DNA of 5,255 nucleotides from assembly GCA_964604675.1 (NCBI GenBank), contig CAZSAT010000232.1:1-5255 (forward strand), in the 5' to 3' direction. A model generated the notes under the pieces. It had not been told where the DNA came from and searched no databases. It was given only the letters and a program-made list of their open reading frames with translations. Position numbers and translations under genes: made by a program. Below, one piece after another: positions 1 to 5,255 of this stretch. Within the stretch, counting starts at the first letter, position 1; every line of letters begins with the position of its first letter. This stretch comes from CAZSAT01 sp964604675. Lineage in GTDB: Bacteria; Myxococcota_A; UBA796; CAJQPC01.

Positions 1-1
1 C

Positions 2-304
2 GAGTCGGCCACGGTCTCCTTCGGGGAGGTCACCGGCGAGGTCCCCGGAGGGATCTCGCTCCTGGCGGCAGCGGCGCACCTCGATGTCGACCTCGACCAC
101 TTCTGTGGCGGCCAGGCGTCCTGCGGTACCTGCCGCGTGCAGATCGTGCGCGGGGCCGACAAGCTGTCCTCCCGTCGCGGCCCCGAGAGCATGACCCTGG
201 GCCAGCGTGCGGACTCGGGCGATCGTCTCGCCTGCCAGGCGCGCGTTCTGGGCGACGTCGTGGTGCAGATCCCCGCCTTCTTCCTCGCGAGCGGCAAGCC
301 ATGA
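2..304 (+). CDS. [2Fe-2S] ferredoxin-domain protein, 3' part (start outside window)
   Basis: The last 100 codons of a gene that begins upstream of the window are visible. They encode a plant/adrenodoxin-type [2Fe-2S] domain, a one-electron carrier. The cluster ligands are clear: Cys35, Cys41 and Cys44 (counted from the first full codon) in the motif CGGQASCGTC (Cx5Cx2C), and the fourth, Cys78, in RLACQ after 33 residues. The preceding PGGISLLAAA segment and the following hydrophobic end (VVVQIPAFF) fit the end of the beta-grasp fold. The Cx5C spacing is closer to adrenodoxin-like and bacterial regulatory or oxidoreductase-linked domains than to plant ferredoxin (Cx4C). No membrane segment is visible. 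The stop codon overlaps the next gene's ATG (ATGA, 301-304), so the two are probably translationally coupled. Whether this is a stand-alone ferredoxin or the C-terminal domain of a larger protein cannot be seen. Confidence 0.9.
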   Translation, partial: ESATVSFGEVTGEVPGGISLLAAAAHLDVDLDHFCGGQASCGTCRVQIVRGADKLSSRRGPESMTLGQRADSGDRLACQARVLGDVVVQIPAFFLASGKP

Positions 305-888
305 GCCCCACCGACCTCGAGCTGGTCGACGCCACCCTCGAGGGCGACAAGTCCTCCTTCGAGGCCCTGGTGCGCCGGCACGCCAACGGCATCTTCGGCT
401 TGGCGCGCGGCATGCTCCGGAACGAGACGGAGGCACAGGACGTCGTCCAGGACACCTTCCTGGCGGCGTTTCGGAAGCTGCACACCTTCCGCCGGGAGTC
501 GAGCTTCAAGTCCTGGCTCTACCGGATCGCGTCGAACACCTGCCTGATGCGCCTCAGGAGCAAACGCCGGCGGCCGGAGGTGCCGCTCGCGGTCCGATCC
601 TCGGGCTTCGACGAAGATGGCCACCACGAGCGCCCGGTCGTGGACTGGTCGCCGATCAGCGACGAGCGCCTGGAGACCCGCGAGCTCGGCGTGCACATTC
701 GCGCCGCGGTGGACGAGTTGCCGGAGAAGTACCGGGTCGTGCTCTTGCTGGCCGACTACGAGAAGCGCTCCATGAAGGAGATCGCCGACGCCCTCGACCT
801 GACGGTGCCCAACGTCAAGACACGGCTGCACCGGGCACGCCTGGCGGTGCGCGCCAGCCTGGCGACCTACGTGGCAGGGGAACGTTGA
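301..888 (+). CDS. ECF-family (sigma-70 group 4) RNA polymerase sigma factor
   Basis: This 195-residue protein has the size and two-domain layout of an ECF sigma factor, which directs RNA polymerase to a specific promoter set. Region 2 spans about residues 20-90. It includes the core-binding helix DVVQDTFLAAF (47-57) and the promoter-melting/-10 segment SFKSWLYRIASNTCL (68-82), followed by basic RLRSKRRR. An acidic, variable linker (about 100-128) follows. Region 4 (about 131-185) starts at the typical AVDELPEKYRVVLLL and carries the helix-turn-helix MKEIADALDLTVPNVKTRLHRAR that would read the -35 element. There is no C-terminal extension. The ATG at 301 overlaps the ferredoxin stop; its Shine-Dalgarno is weak, which fits translational coupling. 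The next gene encodes a zinc-type anti-sigma factor, its likely partner. I cannot place it in a specific ECF subgroup by eye, and its regulon is unknown. Confidence 0.95.
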   Translation: MSPTDLELVDATLEGDKSSFEALVRRHANGIFGLARGMLRNETEAQDVVQDTFLAAFRKLHTFRRESSFKSWLYRIASNTCLMRLRSKRRRPEVPLAVRSSGFDEDGHHERPVVDWSPISDERLETRELGVHIRAAVDELPEKYRVVLLLADYEKRSMKEIADALDLTVPNVKTRLHRARLAVRASLATYVAGER

Positions 889-933
889 ACAGCCCTTGCA
901 ACTCGGGCCGGCGCGAGGCATCTGTAGCTGGAC

Positions 934-938
934 GGGAG
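934..938 (+). promoter_or_regulatory. Ribosome binding site of the anti-sigma gene
   Basis: GGGAG lies 6 bases before the ATG at 945. It supports that start over an in-frame TTG at 885, which overlaps the sigma stop (TTGA) but has its purine stretch (AGGGGA, 876-881) only 3 bases away. Confidence 0.6.
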
Positions 939-944
939 CCCACC

Positions 945-1181
945 ATGACGTGCAGCGAGTTCGTGGACAACGCGATCGAGCTCTTCGAGGGAGACGACGT
1001 GAACCTGCACGCCGCTCTCGAGGAACATCGCGCCAGCTGCGCGGACTGCGCGGCCTTCGTCAACACCTACGAGGCCACCGTTCGTGCGAGCCAGGCCGCC
1101 TTCTCGGCGCCCTTCCCGGCGGAGCTGCAAGCTCAGCTGGAGTCGCGCATCCGGGCGGCGGTCCTCGACGAGATCGCCTGA
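945..1181 (+). CDS. Zinc-binding anti-sigma factor (ZAS / zf-HC2 type), soluble
   Basis: A 78-residue protein directly downstream of the ECF sigma gene. It shows the zinc-binding anti-sigma signature: Cys3 near the N-terminus, then His28, Cys32 and Cys35 as H-x3-C-x2-C (EEHRASCADC). The C3-to-H28 spacing is close to that of RsrA, the redox-sensing anti-sigma factor of Streptomyces, where oxidation of the zinc cysteines releases sigma. The rest is a charged, helical tail (about 40-78) with no hydrophobic segment, so the protein should be cytoplasmic rather than a membrane-spanning anti-sigma. It presumably binds and inhibits the sigma factor encoded at 301-888. Redox sensing is inferred from the ligands and from the ferredoxin neighbour; many ZAS proteins are not redox-responsive. 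A longer form from TTG 885 would add 20 residues of unremarkable sequence before the conserved part, so ATG 945 is preferred. Confidence 0.83.
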   Translation: MTCSEFVDNAIELFEGDDVNLHAALEEHRASCADCAAFVNTYEATVRASQAAFSAPFPAELQAQLESRIRAAVLDEIA

Positions 1182-1228
1182 CACCCACCCGCGGGGACAC
1201 CACGAGAGAGCCCTCACGCTGGAGCCCG

Positions 1229-2920
1229 TTGCAGCGTGCCGACCGGTGGCCCGAGGCCGCCGGCGTGAGCGTGGCCGTGCATGGTCTGCTGCTGCTCGTG
1301 CCAATGGCCGTCGGCGGCCTGGTCGACCGGGCCAGCAGCACCGACGCTCAGGTCGTCGAGGTCCTCCTGGTCGACGCCGACGACCCGATCCTGGCGGCAG
1401 CGGAGCTCGACCCCCAGGGAGCACGCGAGGCAGCGCCGACGGAGCAGCAGATCGTGCAGGAGGTGCCCCCGGAGGTCACCCCGGAGCGGCGCGACCCCGT
1501 GGCCGCTGAGCCAGAACCCGACCCCATCGAGGACGAGGCGCCCGACGACGCCTACGTGCGCGTCACCGAGAGCGACGGAAGCACGACCCCCGACACCCAA
1601 CGCATCGGCCGCTTCGATCGGGAGGTGGACCGCCAGACACGCGCTCCCGTGGCCACGACGCGGATCGGTCAGCTCCAGGTCGGCGAGCGCCCCACCCCCC
1701 TGGTGAAGGGCGGGCCCGGGGAGCAGGAACACGAGGTGCAGGACGTGCTGTGGAAGCCGGTCGCCGCGCGCATCGCTCCCGACGACGAGCCGGTGGTCCG
1801 CCCCGACGACGGGTCCGATGCCGTCGCCATGGCCGAGCCGGAGCCCGAGCAGGGCACCGACGCCCACCACTACCCCGTGCTGAAGCCGCAGCAGGCCGCA
1901 CGTCCACCCGACGGCGCCAGCCGCGAGGAGGCCGAGGTCATCGCCGCTCACGCCAGCGACGCTCCCGACGAGCCGGTCTCCCAGCCAGCCCAGCCCGTGC
2001 GCGAAGCGGTCGCCGACCAGGTCCTGCTCCCGCTGTTCGGCGTGATGGCTGGGGGCTCGGTGCAGGCAGCGCTGCCCGAACGGCCCGATGACAGCGGGTC
2101 CGACCGGGCGTCGGTGCCGGAAGGGCCCGAGGCCACGTGGCTCGCCGCGGCGAGCGGAGGCCAGGACGACGAGCTGCGCCTGGCGCAGACACCCGCCGAC
2201 TGGGGCAACGCGCGGGCAGGCGCCGAGCCCACGGCTTCGGGGCCCAGGTCCACGGCTGTGGACGGACGCGCTGGTGGCGCGACCGACGGCAGCACGGATC
2301 GCAGCGAGCTGCTCGAGGGCGCCCAGGCGCGGGGCGCCGATCGAGAAGGACAGGACGCCCTGGATCTGGGCACGTCCTCCCGGGTCACGGAAGCGGCCAC
2401 CGCACACGACCGCCAGCAACCACGACAAGCCTCGGGAGGTGCCGCGGGCACCACTCCGCGCGACCTCGCGCACGAGGATCCCGTGAACAAGGGGCAGTCC
2501 CCCACCGACGGCGTGATGGCGCTCACGGGCCTGCCGCGCACGGCTCCGGCGCTCGTCGGAAGCGAGTCCCTCCCGCTGTCGGAGACCAGCAGCGTCGATG
2601 TCCGGGCGGACGATCTCGCGGTCTACTGGGATGAGGTGGACGACCTCATGCGTGACGCCATGAGCGTGGAGATGCTGCCGCTCGAAGCGCGTGCGCTCGG
2701 CCTGCATGGCACGGTCGGCGTGCACTTCGTGCTCAATGCCCGCGGCCAGGTGACCTCGTCAGAAGTCACGCGCGAGAGCGGCAACCCGGATCTGGACCGC
2801 TGGACCCTCGACGCGCTCCCCGACCGCTTCCCACGTCCGCCGAAGGACGCACCCACGCCACTGCACGTGCGCTGGGACCGCCGGGTGTGGGACCACTGGG
2901 CCACGGGAAATGAAGGCTGA
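1229..2920 (+). CDS. TonB-like energy transducer with very long periplasmic linker
   Basis: About 563 residues from TTG 1229. One N-terminal membrane helix (about 12-32) contains Ser14-x3-His18-x3-Leu22, the signature by which TonB contacts ExbB/ExbD. A long Pro/Glu/Asp/Ala-rich linker (about 35-485) follows, predicted extended and periplasmic. The C-terminal 70 residues look like a TonB domain: GLHGTVGVHFVLNARGQV (491-508), then SGNPDLDRWTLDALPDRFPRPP (split at 517-538). It should transmit motor energy across the periplasm; the partner is unknown. The start is uncertain. The first in-frame ATG is inside the helix, so a non-ATG start is required. TTG 1229 has GGAG 4 bases upstream and keeps two arginines before the helix. 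GTG 1265 has GAGG at 8 bases but would begin inside the helix. The gene follows the anti-sigma stop by 47 bases and is probably co-transcribed. A TolA- or motility-type (Glt/AgmX-like) role is an alternative. Confidence 0.82.
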   Translation: MQRADRWPEAAGVSVAVHGLLLLVPMAVGGLVDRASSTDAQVVEVLLVDADDPILAAAELDPQGAREAAPTEQQIVQEVPPEVTPERRDPVAAEPEPDPIEDEAPDDAYVRVTESDGSTTPDTQRIGRFDREVDRQTRAPVATTRIGQLQVGERPTPLVKGGPGEQEHEVQDVLWKPVAARIAPDDEPVVRPDDGSDAVAMAEPEPEQGTDAHHYPVLKPQQAARPPDGASREEAEVIAAHASDAPDEPVSQPAQPVREAVADQVLLPLFGVMAGGSVQAALPERPDDSGSDRASVPEGPEATWLAAASGGQDDELRLAQTPADWGNARAGAEPTASGPRSTAVDGRAGGATDGSTDRSELLEGAQARGADREGQDALDLGTSSRVTEAATAHDRQQPRQASGGAAGTTPRDLAHEDPVNKGQSPTDGVMALTGLPRTAPALVGSESLPLSETSSVDVRADDLAVYWDEVDDLMRDAMSVEMLPLEARALGLHGTVGVHFVLNARGQVTSSEVTRESGNPDLDRWTLDALPDRFPRPPKDAPTPLHVRWDRRVWDHWATGNEG

Positions 2921-2927
2921 GGTGTCT

Positions 2928-2942
2928 GCATCGTACGGATGC
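2928..2942. repeat. Short inverted repeat after the first TonB-like gene
   Basis: GCATC (2928-2932) and GATGC (2938-2942) flank a 5-base loop, seven bases after the stop at 2920. There is no T-run afterwards, so it is not a convincing intrinsic terminator. It may be chance or a small transcript-end structure. Confidence 0.35.
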
Positions 2943-2945
2943 TGG

Positions 2946-2975
2946 TTGCCGTCGTCCCAGGGCGACGACTAAAGT
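2946..2975 (+). promoter_or_regulatory. Possible weak promoter before the second TonB-like gene
   Basis: TTGCCG (2946-2951) and TAAAGT (2970-2975) are separated by 18 bases. Each matches 4 of 6 positions of the sigma-70 -35 and -10 consensus. The -10 candidate lies in the most AT-rich patch of the 2921-3044 gap (around 2968-2980), which stands out in this GC-rich DNA. Transcription would start near 2982, ahead of both possible starts of the next gene. Consensus matches are modest, and promoter rules in this organism are unknown. Confidence 0.3.
2951..2969. repeat. Inverted repeat in the spacer of the possible promoter
   Basis: GTCGTC (2951-2956) and GACGAC (2964-2969) form a perfect 6-base dyad around a 7-base centre. 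It fills the interval between the candidate -35 and -10 hexamers, where an operator could sit. No poly-T follows, so a terminator role is unlikely. It could be chance in GC-rich DNA. Confidence 0.35.
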
Positions 2976-3044
2976 CATTCACCCCTCCCTCCGGCACCAC
3001 GGAGCTCGGCCTTGAAGCACGGGGCGCGACAGAGAGAAGCCGCG

Positions 3045-4040
3045 ATGACGCGCGTCCTGGGCTGGGTCGCGTTGTCGATGCTGGCGCACGTGCTGGGCTT
3101 CGTGGCCATCGCACCGTTGGTGCCTTGGCTGACCCCGGATCCGGCGGACCTGAACACGCGCCCCGTCCGCCTGGTGCTCCTCGAGCCGGAGGAGGAGCCC
3201 GACGAAGAGCCGGAGGAGGAGAAGGACTGGAACGGTCAGGTGGTGGACGTGCCGACGCCCCCCGAGCAGGAGACGCCCGATGACGCGGACTACCTGGCCG
3301 AGCACGACCAGACGGTCGAAGAAGAGACACGCGTGGAGAAGACCCGGCCGAACCCGGAGATCATCGCGCCCCAGTACAGCCGCGACGACGCCCTGGAGCT
3401 CGAAGACCTGGTCGATCTGGGCGCAACCGAGCCCTCCACCGGGGCCCAGGTGGGCAACGATCGCTTCGACCCGGATCGCCACGGCTCCCTGGCCGCCCTC
3501 CCCTCCCCCTTCCAGCTCACCAACAAGGACGGACTGCAGAAGCCCGTGCCGGCGTCGCACGCCGATCGTCGCGTCGCCGGCTCCCCTTCCAACGATCTGT
3601 TGGACGAGGAGGTCGGCAACGCCGTGGCGCTCAACACGAAGGAGTTCCTCTACGCGGGCTACCTGAACCAGATCCGACGCCTCGTCAGCTTCTACTGGAA
3701 CCAGAACCTCGACAACATCCCGCCTGCGGTCCGCGCGCGCCTGGCTCGGTCGAGCTTCGAGACCGTGGTGCTGGTCGAGTTGACCCCGGACGGCGTGCTC
3801 GCGTCGGTCGACCTGGTGCAGTCCTCGGGCAGCGAGCCGATGGACAACGCCGTCACCGAGGCCTTTCGCATCGCGGGTCCGTACCCCGAGCCGCCGGACG
3901 GACTCATCGGCAAGGACGGCCTGGCCCACCTCGGCCGGATGAGCTGGACCGTCAGCGTCGGTCAGGCGAAGGCGGCCTACATGGGCATCGATCCGAGGAG
4001 CGGCGTGCAGTTCCCCGGCATCCTGAAGTCGCCGCGTTAG
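3045..4040 (+). CDS. TonB-family protein, second copy (shorter, acidic linker)
   Basis: A 331-residue protein from ATG 3045. A membrane helix (about 4-29) carries Ser11-x3-His15, the same ExbB/ExbD-coupling signature as in TonB. Next is a strongly acidic stretch (EPEEEPDEEPEEE, 47-59), then a charged linker with DADYLAEHDQTVEEET (80-95). The C-terminal domain (about 198-306) has YLNQIRRLVSFYWNQNL (206-222), VVLVELTPDGVL (241-252), and QSSGSEPMDNAVTEAF (259-274), typical of TonB C-terminal folds. About 25 residues follow the last strand. It is probably inner-membrane anchored with a periplasmic C-terminus. An in-frame TTG at 3012 has a better-placed GGAG (3001-3004, 7 bases away) and would add 11 residues; ATG was preferred because those codons (including CGA, AGA, GAA) look less coding-like and ATG retains the whole helix. 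It shares little overall sequence with the upstream TonB-like protein. tatB starts 27 bases downstream. Confidence 0.83.
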   Translation: MTRVLGWVALSMLAHVLGFVAIAPLVPWLTPDPADLNTRPVRLVLLEPEEEPDEEPEEEKDWNGQVVDVPTPPEQETPDDADYLAEHDQTVEEETRVEKTRPNPEIIAPQYSRDDALELEDLVDLGATEPSTGAQVGNDRFDPDRHGSLAALPSPFQLTNKDGLQKPVPASHADRRVAGSPSNDLLDEEVGNAVALNTKEFLYAGYLNQIRRLVSFYWNQNLDNIPPAVRARLARSSFETVVLVELTPDGVLASVDLVQSSGSEPMDNAVTEAFRIAGPYPEPPDGLIGKDGLAHLGRMSWTVSVGQAKAAYMGIDPRSGVQFPGILKSPR

Positions 4041-4058
4041 ACGGGGCACCTCCCACCT

Positions 4059-4062
4059 GGAG
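4059..4062 (+). promoter_or_regulatory. Ribosome binding site of tatB
   Basis: GGAG lies 5 bases before the ATG at 4068, inside the 27-base gap after the second TonB-like gene. It fixes the TatB start, which is also set by protein alignment: the conserved Glu falls at residue 8 as in E. coli TatB. Confidence 0.6.
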
Positions 4063-4067
4063 CCCCG

Positions 4068-4496
4068 ATGCTGAACATCGGCATGGCCGAGCTCATGGTG
4101 ATCGGTGTTCTGGTCATCGTGTTCGTCGGACCGGACGAACTGCCGGAACTGATGCGCTGGCTTGGCCGTGGCTACGGCAAGCTCCGGCGAGCGAGCGATG
4201 ACCTGCGCCGGGCGTTCCAGCTGGAGGTCGACAAGGTGGATGCCGAGGCGCGAGCCGAGGAGATCGAGCGCCGCCGCGGGGAGATGCAGGCACGGCGCGA
4301 GGCACGACGCGCCGAGATCGAGGCCAAGCGCGCCATCGCACCTCAGCCGCGCGCCGACGCCGTTCGGATCGCCGACGGCCACGAAGCCACCGAGGACCCG
4401 GACACCGCCAACGATCCCTCGCGCACGGACGCAGCCCGCGAGGCGCTGGAGCGTCTGGAGGCGCGCGGCGCCACCGATGAGGACACGGGCACGTGA
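4068..4496 (+). CDS. tatB: Sec-independent protein translocase subunit TatB
   Basis: A 142-residue TatA/TatB-family protein. The N-terminus MLNIGMAELMVIG matches the TatB pattern, with Glu8 in the short membrane helix (about 6-20), then the Gly21-Pro22 hinge and an amphipathic helix beginning DELPELMRWLGRGYGKLRR (23-41). A highly charged, Arg/Glu-rich helix, likely coiled coil, runs to about residue 89 (EARAEEIERRRGEMQARREA within it). A disordered acidic tail follows. TatB joins TatC in the membrane receptor that binds folded proteins bearing twin-arginine signal peptides. The xxIGxxEL start and the tatC neighbour favour TatB over TatA, but in genomes with a single TatA/B-type gene such a protein can do both jobs. 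No tatA is in the window. The stop overlaps the tatC start (GTGA, 4493-4496), so tatB and tatC should be translated together. Confidence 0.92.
   Translation: MLNIGMAELMVIGVLVIVFVGPDELPELMRWLGRGYGKLRRASDDLRRAFQLEVDKVDAEARAEEIERRRGEMQARREARRAEIEAKRAIAPQPRADAVRIADGHEATEDPDTANDPSRTDAAREALERLEARGATDEDTGT
4479..4483 (+). promoter_or_regulatory. Ribosome binding site of tatC
   Basis: GAGGA lies 9 bases before the GTG at 4493, within the end of tatB. It favours this GTG over the in-frame ATG at 4535, which has no clear Shine-Dalgarno but would begin at MPLLEHLREL, closer to many TatC N-termini. Confidence 0.5.
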
Positions 4497-5254
4497 AGCT
4501 GGTCCCTCCCGGCAGCGACGTCGACGAGTACCGGATGCCCCTCTTGGAGCACCTCCGCGAGCTGCGCGACCACCTGGTGGTGGCGCTGGTCGCGCTCTTC
4601 ATCAGCTGCTTCGTCAGCTTCTTGTTCGCCGCCGACATCTTCGACTGGCTGGTGGAGCCGATGAACCTGGCCCTGGAGGAGCGTGGGGAGGGCACCATGG
4701 CCATCACCGATCCGCTCGAAGGGGTCATCACCTACCTGAAGGTAGCGCTCCTCGCCGGCGGCTTCTTCGCCTCCCCGGTGCTGTTCCACCAGGGCTGGAT
4801 GTTCGTCGCTCCAGGCCTCTACGAGCAGGAACGGAAGGTCGTGGTCCCCCTCGTCGTGGCGTCCACCACGCTCTTCCTGGGCGGAGCCGCGTTCGGCTAC
4901 TTCGTGATCTTCGAGTACGGCTTCGCGTTCTTCTTGAGCGTGATCGACCTCGAGACCGCGGCCGTGCTCTCGATCAACAGCTACCTCGGCACCGCCACCA
5001 AGCTCCTGCTCGCCTTCGGTGCGTGCTTCCAGCTCCCGGTCGTGACCTTCTTCCTCGCGCGCATCGGGCTCATCGACCACAAGGACATGATCTCGAAGTT
5101 CCGCTATGCAGTGGTCGGGATCTTCATCGTGGCCGCCTTCATCACGCCTCCCGACCCGCTGACCCAGTCGCTGATGGCCGGGCCGCTGATCGTGCTGTAC
5201 ACGGCCAGCATCGGCATCGTGTGGATGGTCTCGACCAAGGAACGAGAGGACTAG
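4493..5254 (+). CDS. tatC: Sec-independent protein translocase subunit TatC
   Basis: A complete 253-residue TatC, the six-helix inner-membrane core of the Tat translocase that recognises the twin-arginine signal. Hallmarks in order: cytoplasmic EHLRELR (19-25); helix 1 (about 27-46); the periplasmic loop with DPLEGVITYLKVA (73-85); helix 2; the cytoplasmic FVAPGLYEQERKVVVP (104-119), whose Glu113 aligns with E. coli Glu103 of the signal-peptide site; helix 3 (about 117-140); helix 4 with FGACFQLPVV (175-184); then KFRYAVVGIFIVAAFITPPDPL (split around 202-223) containing the TPPD motif (218-221); helix 6 (about 226-246). At the position of E. coli Glu170 (FEVP) this protein has Gln180 (FQLP), a variant I recall as common outside enterobacteria. 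Length is normal for the family. The gene overlaps tatB by four bases; its stop is one base from the window end, so nothing downstream can be seen. Confidence 0.97.
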   Translation: MKLVPPGSDVDEYRMPLLEHLRELRDHLVVALVALFISCFVSFLFAADIFDWLVEPMNLALEERGEGTMAITDPLEGVITYLKVALLAGGFFASPVLFHQGWMFVAPGLYEQERKVVVPLVVASTTLFLGGAAFGYFVIFEYGFAFFLSVIDLETAAVLSINSYLGTATKLLLAFGACFQLPVVTFFLARIGLIDHKDMISKFRYAVVGIFIVAAFITPPDPLTQSLMAGPLIVLYTASIGIVWMVSTKERED

Positions 5255-5255
5255 A

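Noticed and set aside
879..905. ECF-type promoter (GGAAC -35) ahead of the anti-sigma gene
   Set aside because: GGAAC occurs at 879-883, but no CGTC/TCTA-like -10 lies 16-17 bases downstream, and the site is inside the end of the sigma gene.
207..944. Upstream extension of the anti-sigma reading frame through the sigma gene
   Set aside because: The frame is open by GC bias only; it overlaps the ferredoxin and ECF sigma genes and encodes Arg/Pro-rich nonsense before the conserved MTCSEF start at 945.
896..1228. Extension of the first TonB-like protein from TTG 896
   Set aside because: It would overlap the whole anti-sigma gene in another frame with a Gly/Arg-rich translation; the conserved part only begins near 1229.
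1214..2725. 503-codon open frame on the - strand opposite the first TonB-like gene
   Set aside because: It is in the codon register aligned with the sense gene, where antisense stops need sense TTA, CTA or TCA codons, which are nearly absent in such GC-rich DNA. The translation is low-complexity with no recognisable domain, while the sense frame has a membrane helix and TonB domain.
2928..2980. Intrinsic terminator after the first TonB-like gene
   Set aside because: Two short inverted repeats exist, but neither is followed by a T-run and their stems are only 5-6 bases, so termination is not supported.
2979..4382. 467-codon open frame on the - strand across the second TonB-like gene and tatB
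   Set aside because: Same register effect as above. It runs across two well-supported sense genes and their gap, and its translation shows no motif.
4343..5080. 245-codon open frame on the - strand opposite tatC
   Set aside because: Antisense shadow in the tatC codon register. The translation is a hydrophilic Glu/His/Arg-rich string, the mirror of tatC's hydrophobic codons.

Overview
The window is a gene-dense, very GC-rich bacterial segment in which every supported gene is on the + strand. Codon third positions are almost all G or C. The combination of an ECF sigma factor with a small zinc-type anti-sigma factor, two long-linker TonB-domain proteins and a TatB/TatC pair indicates a diderm (outer-membrane) bacterium. 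The acidic, proline-rich TonB linkers resemble what I remember from Myxococcota and other former deltaproteobacteria. That placement is a low-to-moderate confidence inference, not something the sequence proves.

Layout: (1) At 2-304 is the 3' part of a [2Fe-2S] ferredoxin-domain gene whose start lies outside the window. (2) An ECF sigma factor at 301-888 overlaps the ferredoxin stop by four bases (ATGA). (3) A 78-residue soluble zinc-binding anti-sigma factor is at 945-1181. (4) A 563-residue TonB-like protein with a non-ATG start runs from about 1229 to 2920. (5) The only sizeable gap, 2921-3044, has two small inverted repeats and a weak promoter-like site. (6) A second, shorter TonB-like protein is at 3045-4040. 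(7) tatB (4068-4496) and tatC (4493-5254) overlap by four bases (GTGA) and end the window.

How they may work together: the sigma/anti-sigma pair is a regulatory switch, and its cysteine/histidine layout is like that of redox-sensing ZAS proteins. The ferredoxin next to it fits a redox theme. The two TonB-like proteins each have one N-terminal membrane helix with the Ser-x3-His signature of TonB/ExbB coupling, a long periplasmic linker and a C-terminal TonB-type domain. They probably carry proton-motive-force energy from an ExbBD/TolQR-type motor encoded elsewhere. TatB and TatC form the receptor complex of the twin-arginine export pathway. Gene spacing suggests one operon to 2920 and either readthrough or a second promoter before 3045.

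I found no mobile element, CRISPR array, tRNA or rRNA. No gene here is clearly a new system. The points most worth checking are the linkage of a redox-type sigma switch to two different TonB-like transducers and Tat, and a short linker motif shared by the two TonB-like proteins.
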